Origin: an uncultured Chromatiales bacterium
GTDB lineage: Bacteria; Pseudomonadota; Gammaproteobacteria; Steroidobacterales; BM003
DNA length: 37,977 nucleotides
Assembly: GCA_937128475.1 (NCBI GenBank)
Contig: CAKZML010000254.1
Span: 1 to 37,977 of the forward strand
Reading direction: 5' to 3'
Both the position numbers and the translations under genes were made by a program. The notes beneath the pieces are model-generated. The model was not told where the DNA came from and ran no database searches. It saw only the letters and a list, made by a program, of their open reading frames with translations. Shown here piece after piece: positions 37,417 to 37,977 of the stretch (position 1 is the stretch's first letter; each line of letters starts with the position of its first letter).

Positions 37417-37977
37417 TTATTTCCAGCGCAGTGCCGGATTCAGGGAATACACGCCGGTCAGGCTCGCGGTGGCCAGAACGTGGCCTTCAATCGCTGTCAG
37501 TACGTCCTGGCCAGTGAAGTTTCCCTCGACCGGGCAGCGCTCCAGATCCGTCGCGAACAAAAGAAAATTATAGTGATGAAGAATCTCGTCATTCCATGGC
37601 GGGCAGGGTCCGTCATAGCCCAGGTAGTCACCGCCCATCTCAGGGTCGCCTGCGAACCAGTTGGTGTAGTCATTCAATCCCTGGCGTGATCCGGCAGGGC
37701 CTGCCGGTTCGCGCTTGCCTTTCGGGGTGATGCCCGAGGATGCGGCGCCTGCGGCTATGCCCGCAGTATCCGGGGGAATGTCTACCATGACCCAGTGATA
37801 AAAATCGCAGCGGGGCAGGGATGCCGGGACAGTGCGTCCTTCCTGGTTTACATCGTCGGGTTTGGTCGGTACATCCGGGTCCACGCATATCAATACCAGC
37901 GAGCGCGTGCCTTCGGGGACGTCCGCGAAACCAAGTTGTGGATTGCGGTTCTCGCCCATCTGGACGTGGCCTTGTTT
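37417..37977 (-). CDS. YbhB/YbcL (PEBP, Raf-kinase-inhibitor-like) family protein, 5' end truncated by window
   Basis: GENRNPQLGFADVPEGTRSLVLICVDPD ... DFYHWVMVDIPPDT ... YLGYDGPCPPWNDEILHHYNFLLFATD. The frame stays open to the window edge. Confidence 0.85.
   Translation of the reverse strand, partial: KQGHVQMGENRNPQLGFADVPEGTRSLVLICVDPDVPTKPDDVNQEGRTVPASLPRCDFYHWVMVDIPPDTAGIAAGAASSGITPKGKREPAGPAGSRQGLNDYTNWFAGDPEMGGDYLGYDGPCPPWNDEILHHYNFLLFATDLERCPVEGNFTGQDVLTAIEGHVLATASLTGVYSLNPALRWK

Noticed and set aside
1-37977. CRISPR arrays, tRNA/rRNA genes, IS elements, phage or toxin-antitoxin modules
   Set aside because: No regularly spaced repeats, no recognised tRNA/rRNA sequence, no transposase/integrase motifs and no recognised TA pair were found by eye on either strand.

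Overview
Chromosomal window from a gammaproteobacterium, inferred from protein families and gene order. No rRNA, tRNA, CRISPR array, prophage or transposon was recognised. Core content: the macromolecular-synthesis operon rpsU-yqeY-dnaG-rpoD (minus strand), divergent from tsaD-folB-folK. These are followed by an S41 lipoprotein peptidase, a FolM-like pteridine reductase, a MidA-type methyltransferase, uppP and a TolC/adaptor/RND efflux operon. Then come cca, an NDUFA9-like protein, a soluble lytic transglycosylase, a TauE/SafE exporter and a DegP/Q-like protease. The second half carries a split class II (B12-dependent) ribonucleotide reductase (nrdJa/nrdJb), an SseB-family protein, an SDR, a YccF/CysZ cluster, an M49-like lipoprotein peptidase, an L,D-transpeptidase, two small unknown ORFs, htpG, a lipoprotein, msrB, an FKBP PPIase and a PEBP/YbhB protein cut by the window edge. 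The most interesting material is around nrdJ. Upstream there are three DnaA-box-like 9-mers at an exact 11-bp pitch, two NrdR-box-like palindromes 164 bp apart, a good sigma70 promoter and a structured leader. Between nrdJa and nrdJb there is an unlisted 57-codon ORF with a good Shine-Dalgarno, separated from nrdJb in the same frame by a single stop. Other leads are a ~71-aa protein with a duplicated WxxYRxWxAxV motif, a near-symmetric shared -10 between rpsU and tsaD, an SD-sequestering hairpin, several strong intergenic hairpins, and an in-frame 9-bp tandem repeat coding an Asp run in RpoD. All calls are by eye, with no database search.
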